Assembly (NCBI RefSeq): GCF_002261355.1
Contig: NZ_NEVU01000002.1
Span: 992,001-1,056,000, forward strand
Length of the DNA stretch: 64,000 nt
Source of the DNA: Bordetella genomosp. 12
GTDB taxonomy: Bacteria > Pseudomonadota > Gammaproteobacteria > Burkholderiales > Burkholderiaceae_B
Direction of reading: 5' to 3'
Shown here: piece by piece, positions 42,873-52,283 of the stretch
How the letters are laid out: each line of letters opens with the position of its first letter
Numbering within the stretch: position 1 is the stretch's first letter
Notes under the pieces: model-generated
What the model was told of the DNA's origin: nothing
What the model saw: only the letters and a program-made list of their open reading frames with translations
The model's database searches: none
Program-made: the position numbers and the translations under genes

Positions 42873-43970
42873 ATGGATAGACGCCGCTTTTGTGCCGGGC
42901 TATTGCTGGCCAGCCTCGGCGGTCCGGTCTGCCGGGCGGCGGGCACGATCACCGATCTGGCCGGCCGGCAGCAGCCGCTCGCGGCGCTGCCGCGCCGCAT
43001 CGTTCTGCTGGAAGCGCGCGACATCCTCACCATGGCGTTGCTGCACCCGGACCCGGCCAGGCTGGTCGTGGGATGGGCGGCTGCCGATCGCATCGACAGC
43101 GCCGAGTTGCAGGCGCGCTATGAGCGGCAAGGCCGTATTCCTGCCGTGGGCAAGCAGACGGCGGCCACGGTCTCCCTGGAAGGCATTCTGGCGCTGGCGC
43201 CCGATCTGGTCGTCGCCAGCGCCTTCATGGCGCCCGAGGGCGGTACGCTGCTGCGCGGTTTGCAGCAGGCGGGCATTCCGGTCGTGTTCAGCGACGTGGC
43301 CAGCAATGCCGCCGCGCCCCAGGCCAGCCCCATCGACAATCTGCACCGGCAGTTGCGCATGTGGGGGGACATCCTCGGCGAGCCCGAGCGAGCGCAGGCC
43401 TACATCGCTTTTGCAGATCAGCATCTGCAGCACGTTCGACAGCGCCTGGCCGGCGTTGAGCCGGTCACGGCCTATCTTGAAGTGCAGTCCACCGTGGATG
43501 ACTGCTGCTGGGCAGCCGGTACCCAGGTCTGGGGCGAGTTGCTGACCTTGGCGGGCGGCCGGATTCTGCCGGGCATCACGGCACCGTGGTACCAGAAACT
43601 GCAGCTCGAGTACCTTCTGAGCGCGCCGCAGGAGGTCTATATCGCGTCGGGCGGCGGTTGGGCGTCGGGCGGGCGGCCTGCCATCGGTCCGGGCATGGAT
43701 TCGGCCCAGGGGCGGGCCGGCCTGCAAGGCTTGCTCAAGCGCCCCGGTTTTGCGCAGTTGTCCAGCGTGCGGCAGGGCAGGGTGCACGGCATTTGGACCG
43801 GCCTCATCACCCTGGCGCCCTTGAATATCCTCTTTGTCGAGGTGGCCGCCAAGTGGCTGCACCCCGATGTGTTCGCAGACCTCGACCCGTCGCAGACGCT
43901 GGCCGACATCAACCGGCGCTTTCTTGCCGAGCCGATGCGGGGCCCGTTGTGGCTGTCGTTAAAGGAGTAA
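42873..43970 (+). CDS. Periplasmic ferric-siderophore/cobalamin-type binding protein
   Basis: This 365-residue protein of the FecB/BtuF (PF01497-like) class has the signal peptide MDRRRFCAGLLLASLGGPVC, with a twin-arginine-like RRRF. The fold starts TITDLAGRQQPLAALPRRIVLLEA, and substrate-binding segments include SLEGILALAPDLVVASAF and IPVVFSDVA. It starts 5 bases after the receptor stop. No permease or ATPase for it is in the window, so the receptor operon may pair with transporter genes elsewhere or with reduction in the periplasm. Confidence 0.88.
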   Translation: MDRRRFCAGLLLASLGGPVCRAAGTITDLAGRQQPLAALPRRIVLLEARDILTMALLHPDPARLVVGWAAADRIDSAELQARYERQGRIPAVGKQTAATVSLEGILALAPDLVVASAFMAPEGGTLLRGLQQAGIPVVFSDVASNAAAPQASPIDNLHRQLRMWGDILGEPERAQAYIAFADQHLQHVRQRLAGVEPVTAYLEVQSTVDDCCWAAGTQVWGELLTLAGGRILPGITAPWYQKLQLEYLLSAPQEVYIASGGGWASGGRPAIGPGMDSAQGRAGLQGLLKRPGFAQLSSVRQGRVHGIWTGLITLAPLNILFVEVAAKWLHPDVFADLDPSQTLADINRRFLAEPMRGPLWLSLKE

Positions 43971-43974
43971 ATGC

Positions 43975-45072
43975 ATGACGTCCTGTACGGCCACGGCCAT
44001 CGTGGAGCTTGACGCGCTGGCCGACCATCTGGAGGCCATTCTGGCGTCCATCGCCACCCACGATATGCAGGTGGAACAGGCTGAAGACCACTATCGGATC
44101 CGCGCGGCGTTTGGCCAGGCTCGCCTGACCGTGCGCGGGGCGGGCTTGCATATCGAGATAGCGACGCCGGACCGCGCTTCGCTTAACCGGATGAAGCACG
44201 GCCTGGCGGGGCCCATCGGCTTTATCGCGGCCAAGGCGCGGCCGCGCATCCGCTGGATGGGCGAGCAGACCGGGCTGGTCGCCCTGGCGGATTTGCGCGT
44301 GGTGCATGTCGTGAGCACCCAGGCACTCACACCCATGATGCGGCGCGTCGTGCTCGCGGGCGAGGATCTCGGCCACTTGGCGCGCGCCGATCAAATGCAT
44401 TGCCGGCTCATCTTTGCGCCGGAAGGCGAGGCGGAGCCGGCCTGGCCTATGCTCGATGACCAAGGCCATATCGTCTGGCCCGCGGGCAAGATGGCCACGC
44501 GAGTCTATACCTTGCGCAAGGTGCAGGGTGATCGGATCACCATCGATTTCGCCTTGCATGAGCATGCAGGTCCAGCCACGCGCTGGGCCTTGTCGGCCCG
44601 GCCCGGCGCGCGGGTCGGCGTCGTCGGCCCGGCCGCGGGCGGGCCGCGCGCGGCCGACCTGCACGTCATGCTGGGCGATGAAACGGGCTTGCCCGGCATC
44701 GCCCGCATGCTGGAGTCCCTGCCTTCGCAGGCTCGCGGCCATGCCTTCATCGAGGTGCGTGACGCGGCCTGCGAGGTGGCGTTGCAGGCGCCGGCGGGCG
44801 TCGCCGTGCGCTGGTTGCATCGCGGCGCAGCGCCCGCCGGCACCACCTTGCTCTTGCCCCAAGCCCTGCGCCAGGTGGACTGGCCGCAGGATCTGAGCGG
44901 TGTTTTCGTATGGGCAGGCTGCGAGTATCAGGCCTTCCGGCAGATGCATCGTTATCTCAAGCATGAGCTGGGTCTGCCGCGGGCGTGCCAGCTGCTCTAC
45001 TCGCACTGGCATCGGACCCTGAGCGAAGAGCAGATCATCGAGATCGGCGGCGAAGCCTATCTGCCCGAATAG
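43975..45072 (+). CDS. Siderophore-interacting protein with N-terminal DUF2218 domain (ferric reductase)
   Basis: This 365-residue fusion has a small DUF2218 domain (about 1-95; DHLEAILASIATHDMQVEQ, MKHGLAGPIGFI). A SIP/ViuB flavin-reductase domain follows (about 110-360; LRVVHVVSTQALTPMMRRVVLAGED, then ATRVYTLRK for FAD binding). A NAD(P)H-type C-terminal domain ends VWAGCEYQAFRQMHRYL. It should reduce Fe(III) from the imported siderophore. AAGGAG is 8 bases upstream of ATG 43975; an ATG at 43971 is out of frame. It ends the receptor operon. Confidence 0.88.
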   Translation: MTSCTATAIVELDALADHLEAILASIATHDMQVEQAEDHYRIRAAFGQARLTVRGAGLHIEIATPDRASLNRMKHGLAGPIGFIAAKARPRIRWMGEQTGLVALADLRVVHVVSTQALTPMMRRVVLAGEDLGHLARADQMHCRLIFAPEGEAEPAWPMLDDQGHIVWPAGKMATRVYTLRKVQGDRITIDFALHEHAGPATRWALSARPGARVGVVGPAAGGPRAADLHVMLGDETGLPGIARMLESLPSQARGHAFIEVRDAACEVALQAPAGVAVRWLHRGAAPAGTTLLLPQALRQVDWPQDLSGVFVWAGCEYQAFRQMHRYLKHELGLPRACQLLYSHWHRTLSEEQIIEIGGEAYLPE

Positions 45073-45101
45073 CGCCCGCGGGCTGCGCTGGCGTCTGCGC
45101 T

Positions 45102-46139
45102 TCAGGCCGGATAAGGCCGGGTGGAGCCGCGGATGGCCAGCGTGGCCGCAAAGCGTGCCGGCAACGCCGGCCCGTTTTGCGCAGCAGCCGACGCGCTTTC
45201 TCCATGGATGCGGGCCAACAGCAGATTGATGGTGTAGGTACCGAGCGACTGAACCGGCGGCGCGATCGTCGTCAATCCTTCACCCACCAGTTCGAACCAA
45301 TCCGGGTCGCCATAGCCCACAACCGATACGTCCTCGGGGCAGGTCAGGCGCAAACTACGCAGCGCTTTCAGGGCGCCGGCTGTCAGACGCGAACTGCCCA
45401 CGACGAGCGCGCTGGGCGGCGAGGCGGCGCTCATCATGCCGTGGACGATGCGCTGCGCGAACTCCAGCCGGGGCGGGCCGGCTGCGATCAGATCGGCCGG
45501 CAGCCCGGCGGCCTGCATCGCATCGCAAAAACCCGCCAGCCTCTCTTGGCCGCAACTGATATCGCTGCGGGTGCCCACGTAGGCAATGCGCCGATGGCCG
45601 TAATGGATCAGGTGCTCGGTGGCGGCGCGGATCGCAGCCTGTTCATCGATGGCCACTGCCTCGGCGGGCAAGCCTGTGTGCTGCCGGATGAACTGAATGG
45701 CATGCACGTTCTGCAGCAGGTCGACGGTCTGCGGCCGGGGCAGGGGGGTGGGCGTCAGGATCACGCCGGCCGCGCGCGCCACCACAAAAGCGCGCAGATC
45801 ATTCAGTTCGCGCTCGGGATTGTCTTCCGTGATGCTCAGCGCCAGCTGAAAGCCGCGCGCCGCCGCGGCGTCGGCCACGATCTTGGCCGTGGCCGCATAG
45901 AAATCATTCTGGATGTCGGGGACCATCAAGCCGATGAGCCGGCTATGCCCCGCACGCATGGTCTGCGCCGTGCCGTTGGGTACGTAGCCCATGGTGCCGG
46001 CGGCTTCGCGCACCTTGGCCTTGGTCGCGGCGCTGATCTTGGGATGGTCGGCCAAGGCACGCGAGACGGTGGCGTGGGACAGCCCTAGCGCTTGCGCGAT
46101 GTCCTTGATCGTTACGGTGCTGCGGGCATTGAGCGTCAT
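45102..46139 (-). CDS. LacI-family transcriptional regulator
   Basis: This 345-residue repressor has the HTH and hinge VTIKDIAQALGLSHATVSRALADHPKISAATKAKV. A periplasmic-binding-protein-like effector domain follows (RLIGLMVPDIQNDFYAATAK). It is divergent from the enolase-superfamily dehydratase gene. The perfect 20-base palindrome at 46246-46265 in the intergenic region is the expected operator. A half-site TGCACACG at 46161-46168 close to its own start hints at autoregulation. The likely inducer is the dehydratase substrate or a related sugar acid. Confidence 0.93.
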   Translation of the reverse strand: MTLNARSTVTIKDIAQALGLSHATVSRALADHPKISAATKAKVREAAGTMGYVPNGTAQTMRAGHSRLIGLMVPDIQNDFYAATAKIVADAAAARGFQLALSITEDNPERELNDLRAFVVARAAGVILTPTPLPRPQTVDLLQNVHAIQFIRQHTGLPAEAVAIDEQAAIRAATEHLIHYGHRRIAYVGTRSDISCGQERLAGFCDAMQAAGLPADLIAAGPPRLEFAQRIVHGMMSAASPPSALVVGSSRLTAGALKALRSLRLTCPEDVSVVGYGDPDWFELVGEGLTTIAPPVQSLGTYTINLLLARIHGESASAAAQNGPALPARFAATLAIRGSTRPYPA

Positions 46140-46245
46140 GGCAGGGATAAGGGCTGAGCGTGCACACGATTGAATTATGCCTGCGTACGGCGTTTCCGGG
46201 TAAACCAGTGATTACATGTGCTGCAGTTGCAGATTATAGTTTTAT

Positions 46246-46265
46246 TGATGCACACGTGTGCATCA
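46246..46265. promoter_or_regulatory. LacI-family operator (perfect 20-bp palindrome)
   Basis: TGATGCACACGTGTGCATCA is a perfect palindrome with the central CG step typical of LacI-family sites. It stands 51 bases upstream of the dehydratase start. A half-site TGCACACG recurs at 46161-46168 near the regulator's own start. Confidence 0.8.
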
Positions 46266-46316
46266 GGTTGCAGTGACGCTGCCTCCGTTTCCTAGATCCT
46301 TTTTCCAGAGCCCTCC

Positions 46317-47489
46317 ATGCGCATCACCGCCATCCGGGAAGTCTCCGTGCCCCTGCAGGGCAATCTGTCCAATTCGCTCGTCAGTTTTGCCGAACATACC
46401 GTTTCCCTGGTGGCCATCGAGTGCGACGTGCGGCGTCAGGGCAGGCCGCTGGTGGGCTACGCGTTTGACTCCATCGGTCGCTATGCGCAGCCGGGCCTGT
46501 TGCGCGAGCGCTTCATTCCCCGGCTGCTGGCGGCCGCGCCCGCGTCGCTCCTGGATGACAGTGGCATGGCCTTCGACCCGGCGCGCGCCTGCGCGGTGAT
46601 GCTGCGCAATGAGAAGCCGGGTGGCCACGGCGACCGCGCCGCAGCGATCGCGGCCTTGGAGCTTGCCTTCTGGGACCTGAACGCCAAGCTCAACGACGAA
46701 CCCGCCTTTCACACCATCGCGCGCCGGGCCGGCCGGACGGTGCGGCATGCGCGCGCGCCCGTGTATGCCGCGGGCGGCTACTACTACGGCAGCGGCGACG
46801 GGTGCGAGCGCCTGCGCCAGGAGTTTCAGGGCTACCAGGATCGAGGTTTCAGCAAGTTCAAGATGAAGGTGGGCGGCGCGCCGCTGGCGGAAGATCTGGC
46901 GCGCATCGAAGCCGCGCTGGAGGTGGCGGGCGAGGGCAGCCGCTTGGCGGTCGACGCCAATGGCCGCTTCGAGACAGCGGCGGCCCTGCGCTATGCGCAG
47001 GCCATCGCCCCTTATGCGCTGCGCTGGTTCGAGGAAATCGGCGACCCGCTGGATTACGCCCTGAACCAGCGCGTGGCCCAGGACTATGCCGGCCCGATCG
47101 CCACGGGCGAAAACCTTTTTTCGCTAGCCGACGTCAACAATCTGCTGCGCTATGCCGGCTTGCGGCCGGACCGCGACATCCTGCAGATGGATGCGGGGCT
47201 GTCGTATGGGCTGAGCGAGTACCTGCGCATGATCCAGGCCGTCGAGGCCGCCGGCTTTGATCGGCGCAGTATGCACCCCCATGGCGGACATCTGATCAAT
47301 CTGCACATCGCCGTGGGCCTGGGGCTGGGCGGCTGCGAGGCCTATCCGGGCGTGTTTCAACCGTTTGGCGGGTATTCCCCCCAGTGCGCGCTGAGCGGCG
47401 GGGAGGTGGGTCCCTCCGACGCGCCGGGTTTCGGCTTGGAGCAAAAGCCCGAACTGGCGGCGGCCATCGAGGCGTTGGATCGGCGTTGA
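46317..47489 (+). CDS. tarD: Enolase-superfamily dehydratase, D-tartrate dehydratase-like
   Basis: This 390-residue enzyme matches D-tartrate dehydratase (TarD) of Bradyrhizobium along its length from my memory of that sequence: NSLVSFAEHTVSLVAIECDV, NEKPGGHGDRAA, VYAAGGYYYGSGDG, SKFKMKVGGAPLAEDLARIE, then WFEEIGDPLDYAL and ATGENLFS. The acid/base pair is expected at Lys in KMKVGG and His in SMHPHGGHL. The metal ligands are Asp in VDANGRF, Glu in WFEEIGDP and Glu in ATGENLF. It dehydrates a D-tartrate-like acid to oxaloacetate. The exact substrate could be a related sugar acid. It is controlled by the divergent LacI repressor. Confidence 0.85.
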   Translation: MRITAIREVSVPLQGNLSNSLVSFAEHTVSLVAIECDVRRQGRPLVGYAFDSIGRYAQPGLLRERFIPRLLAAAPASLLDDSGMAFDPARACAVMLRNEKPGGHGDRAAAIAALELAFWDLNAKLNDEPAFHTIARRAGRTVRHARAPVYAAGGYYYGSGDGCERLRQEFQGYQDRGFSKFKMKVGGAPLAEDLARIEAALEVAGEGSRLAVDANGRFETAAALRYAQAIAPYALRWFEEIGDPLDYALNQRVAQDYAGPIATGENLFSLADVNNLLRYAGLRPDRDILQMDAGLSYGLSEYLRMIQAVEAAGFDRRSMHPHGGHLINLHIAVGLGLGGCEAYPGVFQPFGGYSPQCALSGGEVGPSDAPGFGLEQKPELAAAIEALDRR

Positions 47490-47615
47490 CCGCGGTGGCG
47501 GGCCGCGTAGCGGCATCGAGCCTTGCCGCGCAAGCGCGCCGGGCATGGCAGCGCTGGCGCCATTGCCATGCCGGCCGTTCGTGCAGGGCTCCGACGGGGT
47601 CCGTCCGGGCGGCGT

Positions 47616-48593
47616 TCACTCGGCCTTCATGTTCGCGCTTTTCACGATGTCGCCCAACCGCTTGTCTTCCGCGGCGATAAAGGCCGTGAATTGCGCAACC
47701 GTGTTGGGGATGGCTTCATAGCCGGCATCCTCCAGCTTCTGTTTGACGCCGGGATTGGCCATGACATCGGCGATCGCCCGGTTCATGGCCGTGATGATGG
47801 CCTGGGGCGTCGCCTTCGGGGCGTACATGCCCCCCCAATGCGTGATGTTGATCTGCTTGAATCCCTGCTCCGCGGTGGTCGGCGTGTCTGGCAGCAAGGG
47901 CGAGCGGTGATCGGCGGTGGCCGCCAGGGCGCGCACGCGGCCGGACTCGACATATTTGCGCACGGAGACCGCGGCTTCCGAGGCCGCATCGACCTGCCCC
48001 CCCATCAGGGCCGTCGCGCTTTCCGAACCGCTTTTGTAGGGTACGACCGTGACCGGCACTTTGAGCGCCTGGCCCAGCATTTCGGCGACGAAGTGACCGG
48101 TGCTGCCCGTGCCCGCTGTCGCAAACAGGATGGGATGTCGCGTCTGCGCGGCCTGCTGTTGCCAGTCCTTGAGCGTGTGAATCTTGCTGTTTGCGCTGAC
48201 CACGATGACGGAGGCCGACTCGAACAGCAATCCCACGGGTGCGAGATCGTTGTCCTCATAGGGCATCGTCTTGCGCAGCATCTTGTTGGTAATGGCGCCG
48301 TTTCCTGCCACCAGGAAGGTATAGCCATCCGGAGCAGCCTTGGCCACCATGTCCGACCCGATGATGCCTCCGGCGCCGGGGCGGTTATCGATGATGACGG
48401 GCTGCTTCAGGTGTTCGGCCAGGCCGGTGGCGAAGATACGGGTCATGTTGTCGAGCTGGCCGCCGGCCGAGAACGGAACGACCAGGCGCACCGCACGATC
48501 TGGCCATGGCGCGGCCTGAGATAGCGACGCGGCTGTCAGGCCGGCCGCCAGCGCCAACGCCCGTAAGGGAAACTGGAAGCGGGTGAATGTCAT
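47616..48593 (-). CDS. Bug/TctC-family tripartite tricarboxylate receptor
   Basis: This 325-residue periplasmic receptor has a signal peptide (MTFTRFQFPLRALALAAG, ending LSQAAP) and Bug signatures: WPDRAVRLVVPFSAGGQLDN, VIIDNRPGAGGIIGSDMVAK. GAGGAGAC upstream sets the start at 48593. The gene is the third of a minus-strand operon after prpB and acnA, 37 bases downstream of acnA. A tri- or dicarboxylate of the methylcitrate family is a likely ligand. Confidence 0.9.
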   Translation of the reverse strand: MTFTRFQFPLRALALAAGLTAASLSQAAPWPDRAVRLVVPFSAGGQLDNMTRIFATGLAEHLKQPVIIDNRPGAGGIIGSDMVAKAAPDGYTFLVAGNGAITNKMLRKTMPYEDNDLAPVGLLFESASVIVVSANSKIHTLKDWQQQAAQTRHPILFATAGTGSTGHFVAEMLGQALKVPVTVVPYKSGSESATALMGGQVDAASEAAVSVRKYVESGRVRALAATADHRSPLLPDTPTTAEQGFKQINITHWGGMYAPKATPQAIITAMNRAIADVMANPGVKQKLEDAGYEAIPNTVAQFTAFIAAEDKRLGDIVKSANMKAE

Positions 48594-48630
48594 GTTGTCT
48601 CCTCGTTGTAAGTATGCGCGGCAAACGTCC

Positions 48631-51321
48631 TCAGGTCTGGAGTGTTTCGCTCGCGTCCTGCAGGGCCTGGCGCAAAACGGAGGGCAGGATTCCACCCGCG
48701 CGCCAGATGTCGATTTCATGCTCGTTGTCCAGGCGACAGCGCAGCAACACAGACCGCGGCGCCGCGGATCCCCGGATGCGGCACGGCACCATCCCTTGCG
48801 GCGTCAAATCCGCGGGAATATCGAAGTCGAAGTATTCCGTGCCGTCCAGCCCGAGAGTCGTTCGCGTTTCACCGGGAGGCAGTTCCAGCGGCAAAATGCC
48901 CATGTTCACAAGATTCGATCGGTGGATGCGCTCGAAGCTTTCGGCCAGCACGGCCCGCACGCCCAGCAGCCGGGTGCCTTTGGCTGCCCAGTCGCGTGAG
49001 GATCCATTGCCATAATCCTTGCCTGCCACGACGATGACGGGCGTGCCCGCTTCGCGGTATCGCATGGCCACATCGTAGATGGGCAGGATCTGGCCGCCGG
49101 GCTGTTCACGTGTCGCGCCAGGCGGTCCTTGCGGCAGCAACTCATTGACCAGCGTGGGCTGGGCGAACGTGGCGCGCATCATCACACGATGATTGCCGCG
49201 CCGGGCTAGATAGGTATGGAGTTGGTCGGCCGACACGCCGAGCGACAGAAGATAGCGTCCCGCGCTGGAATCGGGCGGGATCTCGTTGGCGGGCGAGATA
49301 TGGTCGGTCGTGACGGCGTCGCCCAGAATGAGCAGGGCGCGCGCATTCTCGACGTGCACACGGCCCAGTTGCGTGGGCACATCCAGATAGGGCGGGCGGC
49401 GCAGGTAAAGACTGTCCGCCTCCCAGGGATAACAGGCCCCGCTGCCGTCAGGCAAGGCCTGCCACGAAGCGTCGCCGTCGAATACGTCGCGATAGCGAGC
49501 CACGAACATCTCCGGTCGCACGAAGGCCTCCACCACAGCATCGATCTCTGCATCGCTGGGCCAGAGGTCGGCGAGCCTCACGGGCTGGCCGTCTGCCCGC
49601 CAAGCGAGGACGTCCCGCTCCAGATCGTGGGTAACCGTTCCGGCCAGCGCGTAGGCGACCACGAGCGGGGGAGACACGAGATAGTTGGCGCGCGCCTGTG
49701 GATGTACGCGGCCCGGGAAATTGCGGTTGCCAGACAGCACGGCCGCCACTCGGCGGCTGCCCGCCTCGATGCCGGCCTGGGTGTCGGCCGACAGCGGTCC
49801 GGACAGCCCGGCACAGGTGGCGCAGCCATAGCCGGCGACCTGAAATCCCAATTCGTCCAGGGCCGTCTGCAGGCCGCTGGCCTGCAGATAGTCCGCCACT
49901 ACCCGCGAGCCCGGTGTAAAGGAGGTTTTGGTCCACGCTGCGGCGCGCAGGCCTTGGGCGCGCGCCTTGCGCGCCAATAGCCCTGCCGCCACGAGCAGGC
50001 GCGGGTTGGACGTGTTGGTGCAGCTGGTAATGGCGGCCAGTACGACCGCGCCCTCGGGAAGGGATTCCGCATGGCTTGCGGGCAGGGGCAGCGTTGCGCG
50101 GGCAAAGCTGATAGGTACCTCAGACAGCCCCATCCGGTCTTGTGGGCGGCTCGGCCCGGCGGCCACGCGGCCCAGGCTGGCCAGATCCACTTCTATTGTC
50201 TTGCGATAAGTGGGTTGCACCGGACCGCGCCACAGACCCGCGGCTTTGGCATAGCGCCGCACATGCTCGATGTGGTCGGCGCCGCGACCCGTGCGCGCCA
50301 TATAGGAGAGGGTTTCCTCATCGATGGGGAAGTAGGCACAGGTCGACCCATATTCGGGTGCCATGTTTGAAAGTGTGGCCCGGTCTTCCAACGAGAGCGC
50401 GCCATCGAGCGCCGGCCCGCTGAACTCGACGAACTGGGCCACCACCTTGGCCTCGCGCAGAATGCGTGTCAGGTTCAAGACCAGGTCTGTTGCGTTGATG
50501 CCGGGGTGCGGCTGATTGATCAGCCGCACCCCCACGATCTGGGGCGCACGCTGTACCAGCGCGTCGCCCAGCATGGCGGCCTCGGCTTCTATGCCGCCCA
50601 CTCCCCAGCCCAGAACGCCCAGTGCGTTGACCATGGTGGTGTGGCTGTCGGTGCCCACGAGGGTGTCCGGGCAGGTATACCACTCGCCATTGCCGCCACA
50701 TACCGTGGTGGCTACCGCCGCGAGATACTCAAGATTGATCTGATGCAAAATCCCTTTTCCGGGGGGCACCAGCCGAAGATTGTCGAATGCGCCCTGCGCC
50801 CATTTGAGAAAGGTATAGCGCTCCTGATTCTGAAGGTGTTCCCGAGCCTCGTTGGCCGCGCGCGCGCCGGCGTGTCCGCCCTCCTCAGCAATCAAGGAGT
50901 GGTCGACAATCAGGTCCGTCGGAATCACCGGATTGATGCGACGGGGGTCTCCCCCGCGCTGACGCAGCGCATCGCGCATGGCGGCCAGGTCGATCAGCGC
51001 CGGTATGCCGCTGACATCCTGGGCCAGCACGCGCGTGGGATACAGCCAGATGTCTGCGGCCTCGTCGGGGGCAGCCAGGTCGGGATGATACGTGCGCAAC
51101 AGCGCCAGCGCCTTGGGGCGCTGCCGGTGCGAAGCGCTTTCATGGCGCAGCGCATTTTCGATCAGAATTCGTGCGACATAAGGAAGCGGTTCCAGGAGAA
51201 CACCGTGGTCGCGCACAAAGCGCGGCACACTGAAATGCTGGCCATGTCCGCGGTCCGCGTCATAGATCTCTACATAGGGGTCGGAAGATTGCACGCTCTG
51301 GGTCTCCGTTGTCTGCGCCAC
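48631..51321 (-). CDS. acnA: Aconitate hydratase A-type protein
   Basis: This 896-residue protein follows AcnA over its full length: RILIENALRHESA, VLAQDVSGIPALIDLAAMRD, FLKWAQGAFDNLRLVPPGKGI, DTLVGTDSHTTMVNALGVLGWG. The 4Fe-4S Cys residues are in AITSCTNTSNPR and GYGCATCAG. Catalytic-loop segments SGNRNFPGRVHP and YGNGSSRDWAAKG are intact. The GCATCAGLSG stretch differs from the usual GCTTCIGNSG, so this is a divergent paralog. The GTG start directly follows the prpB stop. It could work on citrate or 2-methylcitrate/2-methylaconitate, given its neighbour prpB. The operon has lost its prpB start. Confidence 0.9.
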   Translation of the reverse strand: MAQTTETQSVQSSDPYVEIYDADRGHGQHFSVPRFVRDHGVLLEPLPYVARILIENALRHESASHRQRPKALALLRTYHPDLAAPDEAADIWLYPTRVLAQDVSGIPALIDLAAMRDALRQRGGDPRRINPVIPTDLIVDHSLIAEEGGHAGARAANEAREHLQNQERYTFLKWAQGAFDNLRLVPPGKGILHQINLEYLAAVATTVCGGNGEWYTCPDTLVGTDSHTTMVNALGVLGWGVGGIEAEAAMLGDALVQRAPQIVGVRLINQPHPGINATDLVLNLTRILREAKVVAQFVEFSGPALDGALSLEDRATLSNMAPEYGSTCAYFPIDEETLSYMARTGRGADHIEHVRRYAKAAGLWRGPVQPTYRKTIEVDLASLGRVAAGPSRPQDRMGLSEVPISFARATLPLPASHAESLPEGAVVLAAITSCTNTSNPRLLVAAGLLARKARAQGLRAAAWTKTSFTPGSRVVADYLQASGLQTALDELGFQVAGYGCATCAGLSGPLSADTQAGIEAGSRRVAAVLSGNRNFPGRVHPQARANYLVSPPLVVAYALAGTVTHDLERDVLAWRADGQPVRLADLWPSDAEIDAVVEAFVRPEMFVARYRDVFDGDASWQALPDGSGACYPWEADSLYLRRPPYLDVPTQLGRVHVENARALLILGDAVTTDHISPANEIPPDSSAGRYLLSLGVSADQLHTYLARRGNHRVMMRATFAQPTLVNELLPQGPPGATREQPGGQILPIYDVAMRYREAGTPVIVVAGKDYGNGSSRDWAAKGTRLLGVRAVLAESFERIHRSNLVNMGILPLELPPGETRTTLGLDGTEYFDFDIPADLTPQGMVPCRIRGSAAPRSVLLRCRLDNEHEIDIWRAGGILPSVLRQALQDASETLQT

Positions 51322-52200
51322 TCAGGCTGGCTTGTCGTTCGCGTACAGCGCATCCAGGCGTTGCTCATACGCGAAGTAGCCAATGCTGTCATACAACTCC
51401 ATGCGGGTCTGCATCTGGTCCAGCATGGCGCGTTGCGTGCCATCGCGGCGGATGGCCTCATACGTGCGTTGTGCCGCGCGATTCATGGCGCGAAAAGCCG
51501 ACAAGGGGTAGAGCGCCATCGCAATGTGCGCCGATGCCAACTCGTGCAGGGTGAGCATGGGCGTCTGCCCGAATTCCGTGATGTTGGCCAGGATAGGGGC
51601 AGGCAGGGCGCGTGCGAAGTCGCGAAAGCCCTCCAGATCGCGGACGGCTTCCGGAAACGCGACGTCGGCCCCCGCTTCGATGCACGCCGCCAGGCGGTCC
51701 AGCGCGCTCTGGCGGCCTTCGCTGGCCAGGGCGTCGGTGCGGGCGATGATGACGAAGTTCGGGTCTACGCGAGCATCGACGGCAGCTTTTATCCTGTCGA
51801 CCATTTCCGGCAGCGTCACGACCTCTTTGTTCGGCCGGTGGCCACAACGTTTGGCGCCAGCTTGATCTTCGATTTGCAGGCCCGCGGCACCGGCGGCGAT
51901 CAACGATCGGGTGGTTCGGGCGACGTTGAAGGCCGAAGCGCCAAATCCTGTGTCGACATCGACGATCAAGGGCAAGCGGCAAACAGCCGTGATGCGTCGC
52001 ACATCGGTGAGAACGTCATCCAGGCCCAGAATGCCCAGATCCGGTACGCCCAGCGATCCAGCCGCCACGCCGCCGCCCGACAGATAAATCGCCTTGAAAC
52101 CGGCTTGCTGGGCCAATAGGGCGTGATTGGCGTTGATGGCGCCCACGACTTGGAGCGGTTGTTCGGAACTTCGCCGGCAACGATATCGTCGGCGATGCAA
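51322..52200 (-). CDS. prpB: 2-Methylisocitrate lyase PrpB, N-terminus lost at a fusion junction
   Basis: From about 52163 leftward this is a normal Prp[66 protein letters not shown] (catalytic KRCGHR) and [16 protein letters not shown]. It splits 2-methylisocitrate into pyruvate and succinate. About the first 15-20 residues of the family are missing. Codons beyond 52163 (HRRRYRCRR) are the antisense of the adhesin gene and start only from a TTG at 52200. The next in-frame start is a GTG at QVV. The native promoter and ribosome-binding site are gone, so expression of the prpB-acnA-bug operon is doubtful. It is best viewed as a 5'-truncated gene. Confidence 0.85.
   Translation of the reverse strand: MHRRRYRCRRSSEQPLQVVGAINANHALLAQQAGFKAIYLSGGGVAAGSLGVPDLGILGLDDVLTDVRRITAVCRLPLIVDVDTGFGASAFNVARTTRSLIAAGAAGLQIEDQAGAKRCGHRPNKEVVTLPEMVDRIKAAVDARVDPNFVIIARTDALASEGRQSALDRLAACIEAGADVAFPEAVRDLEGFRDFARALPAPILANITEFGQTPMLTLHELASAHIAMALYPLSAFRAMNRAAQRTYEAIRRDGTQRAMLDQMQTRMELYDSIGYFAYEQRLDALYANDKPA
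52155..52180. other. Junction between prpB and the autotransporter gene
   Basis: PrpB-coding sequence (minus strand) gives way here to YadA-head-repeat sequence (plus strand) with no spacer. Both genes lack their N-terminal coding part and promoter. The plus-strand adhesin frame has a stop at 52134 inside the prpB part and no ATG, GTG or TTG before 52284. The break is therefore a rearrangement or assembly join rather than a natural gene start. Confidence 0.75.
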
Positions 52201-52283
52201 ACATCTCGATTGGCAACCGCGCGAATGCGGCAGGCGGAGACGACAACGATCAGAGGATCGCGATCGGCTCCGACACTTATGTC

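Noticed and set aside
48631-51321. AcnD (2-methylcitrate dehydratase, Fe/S-dependent) rather than AcnA
   Set aside because: Length near 900 residues and the AcnA-type N-terminal and C-terminal segments fit AcnA better, and no prpF gene lies beside it; a specialised role is still possible.
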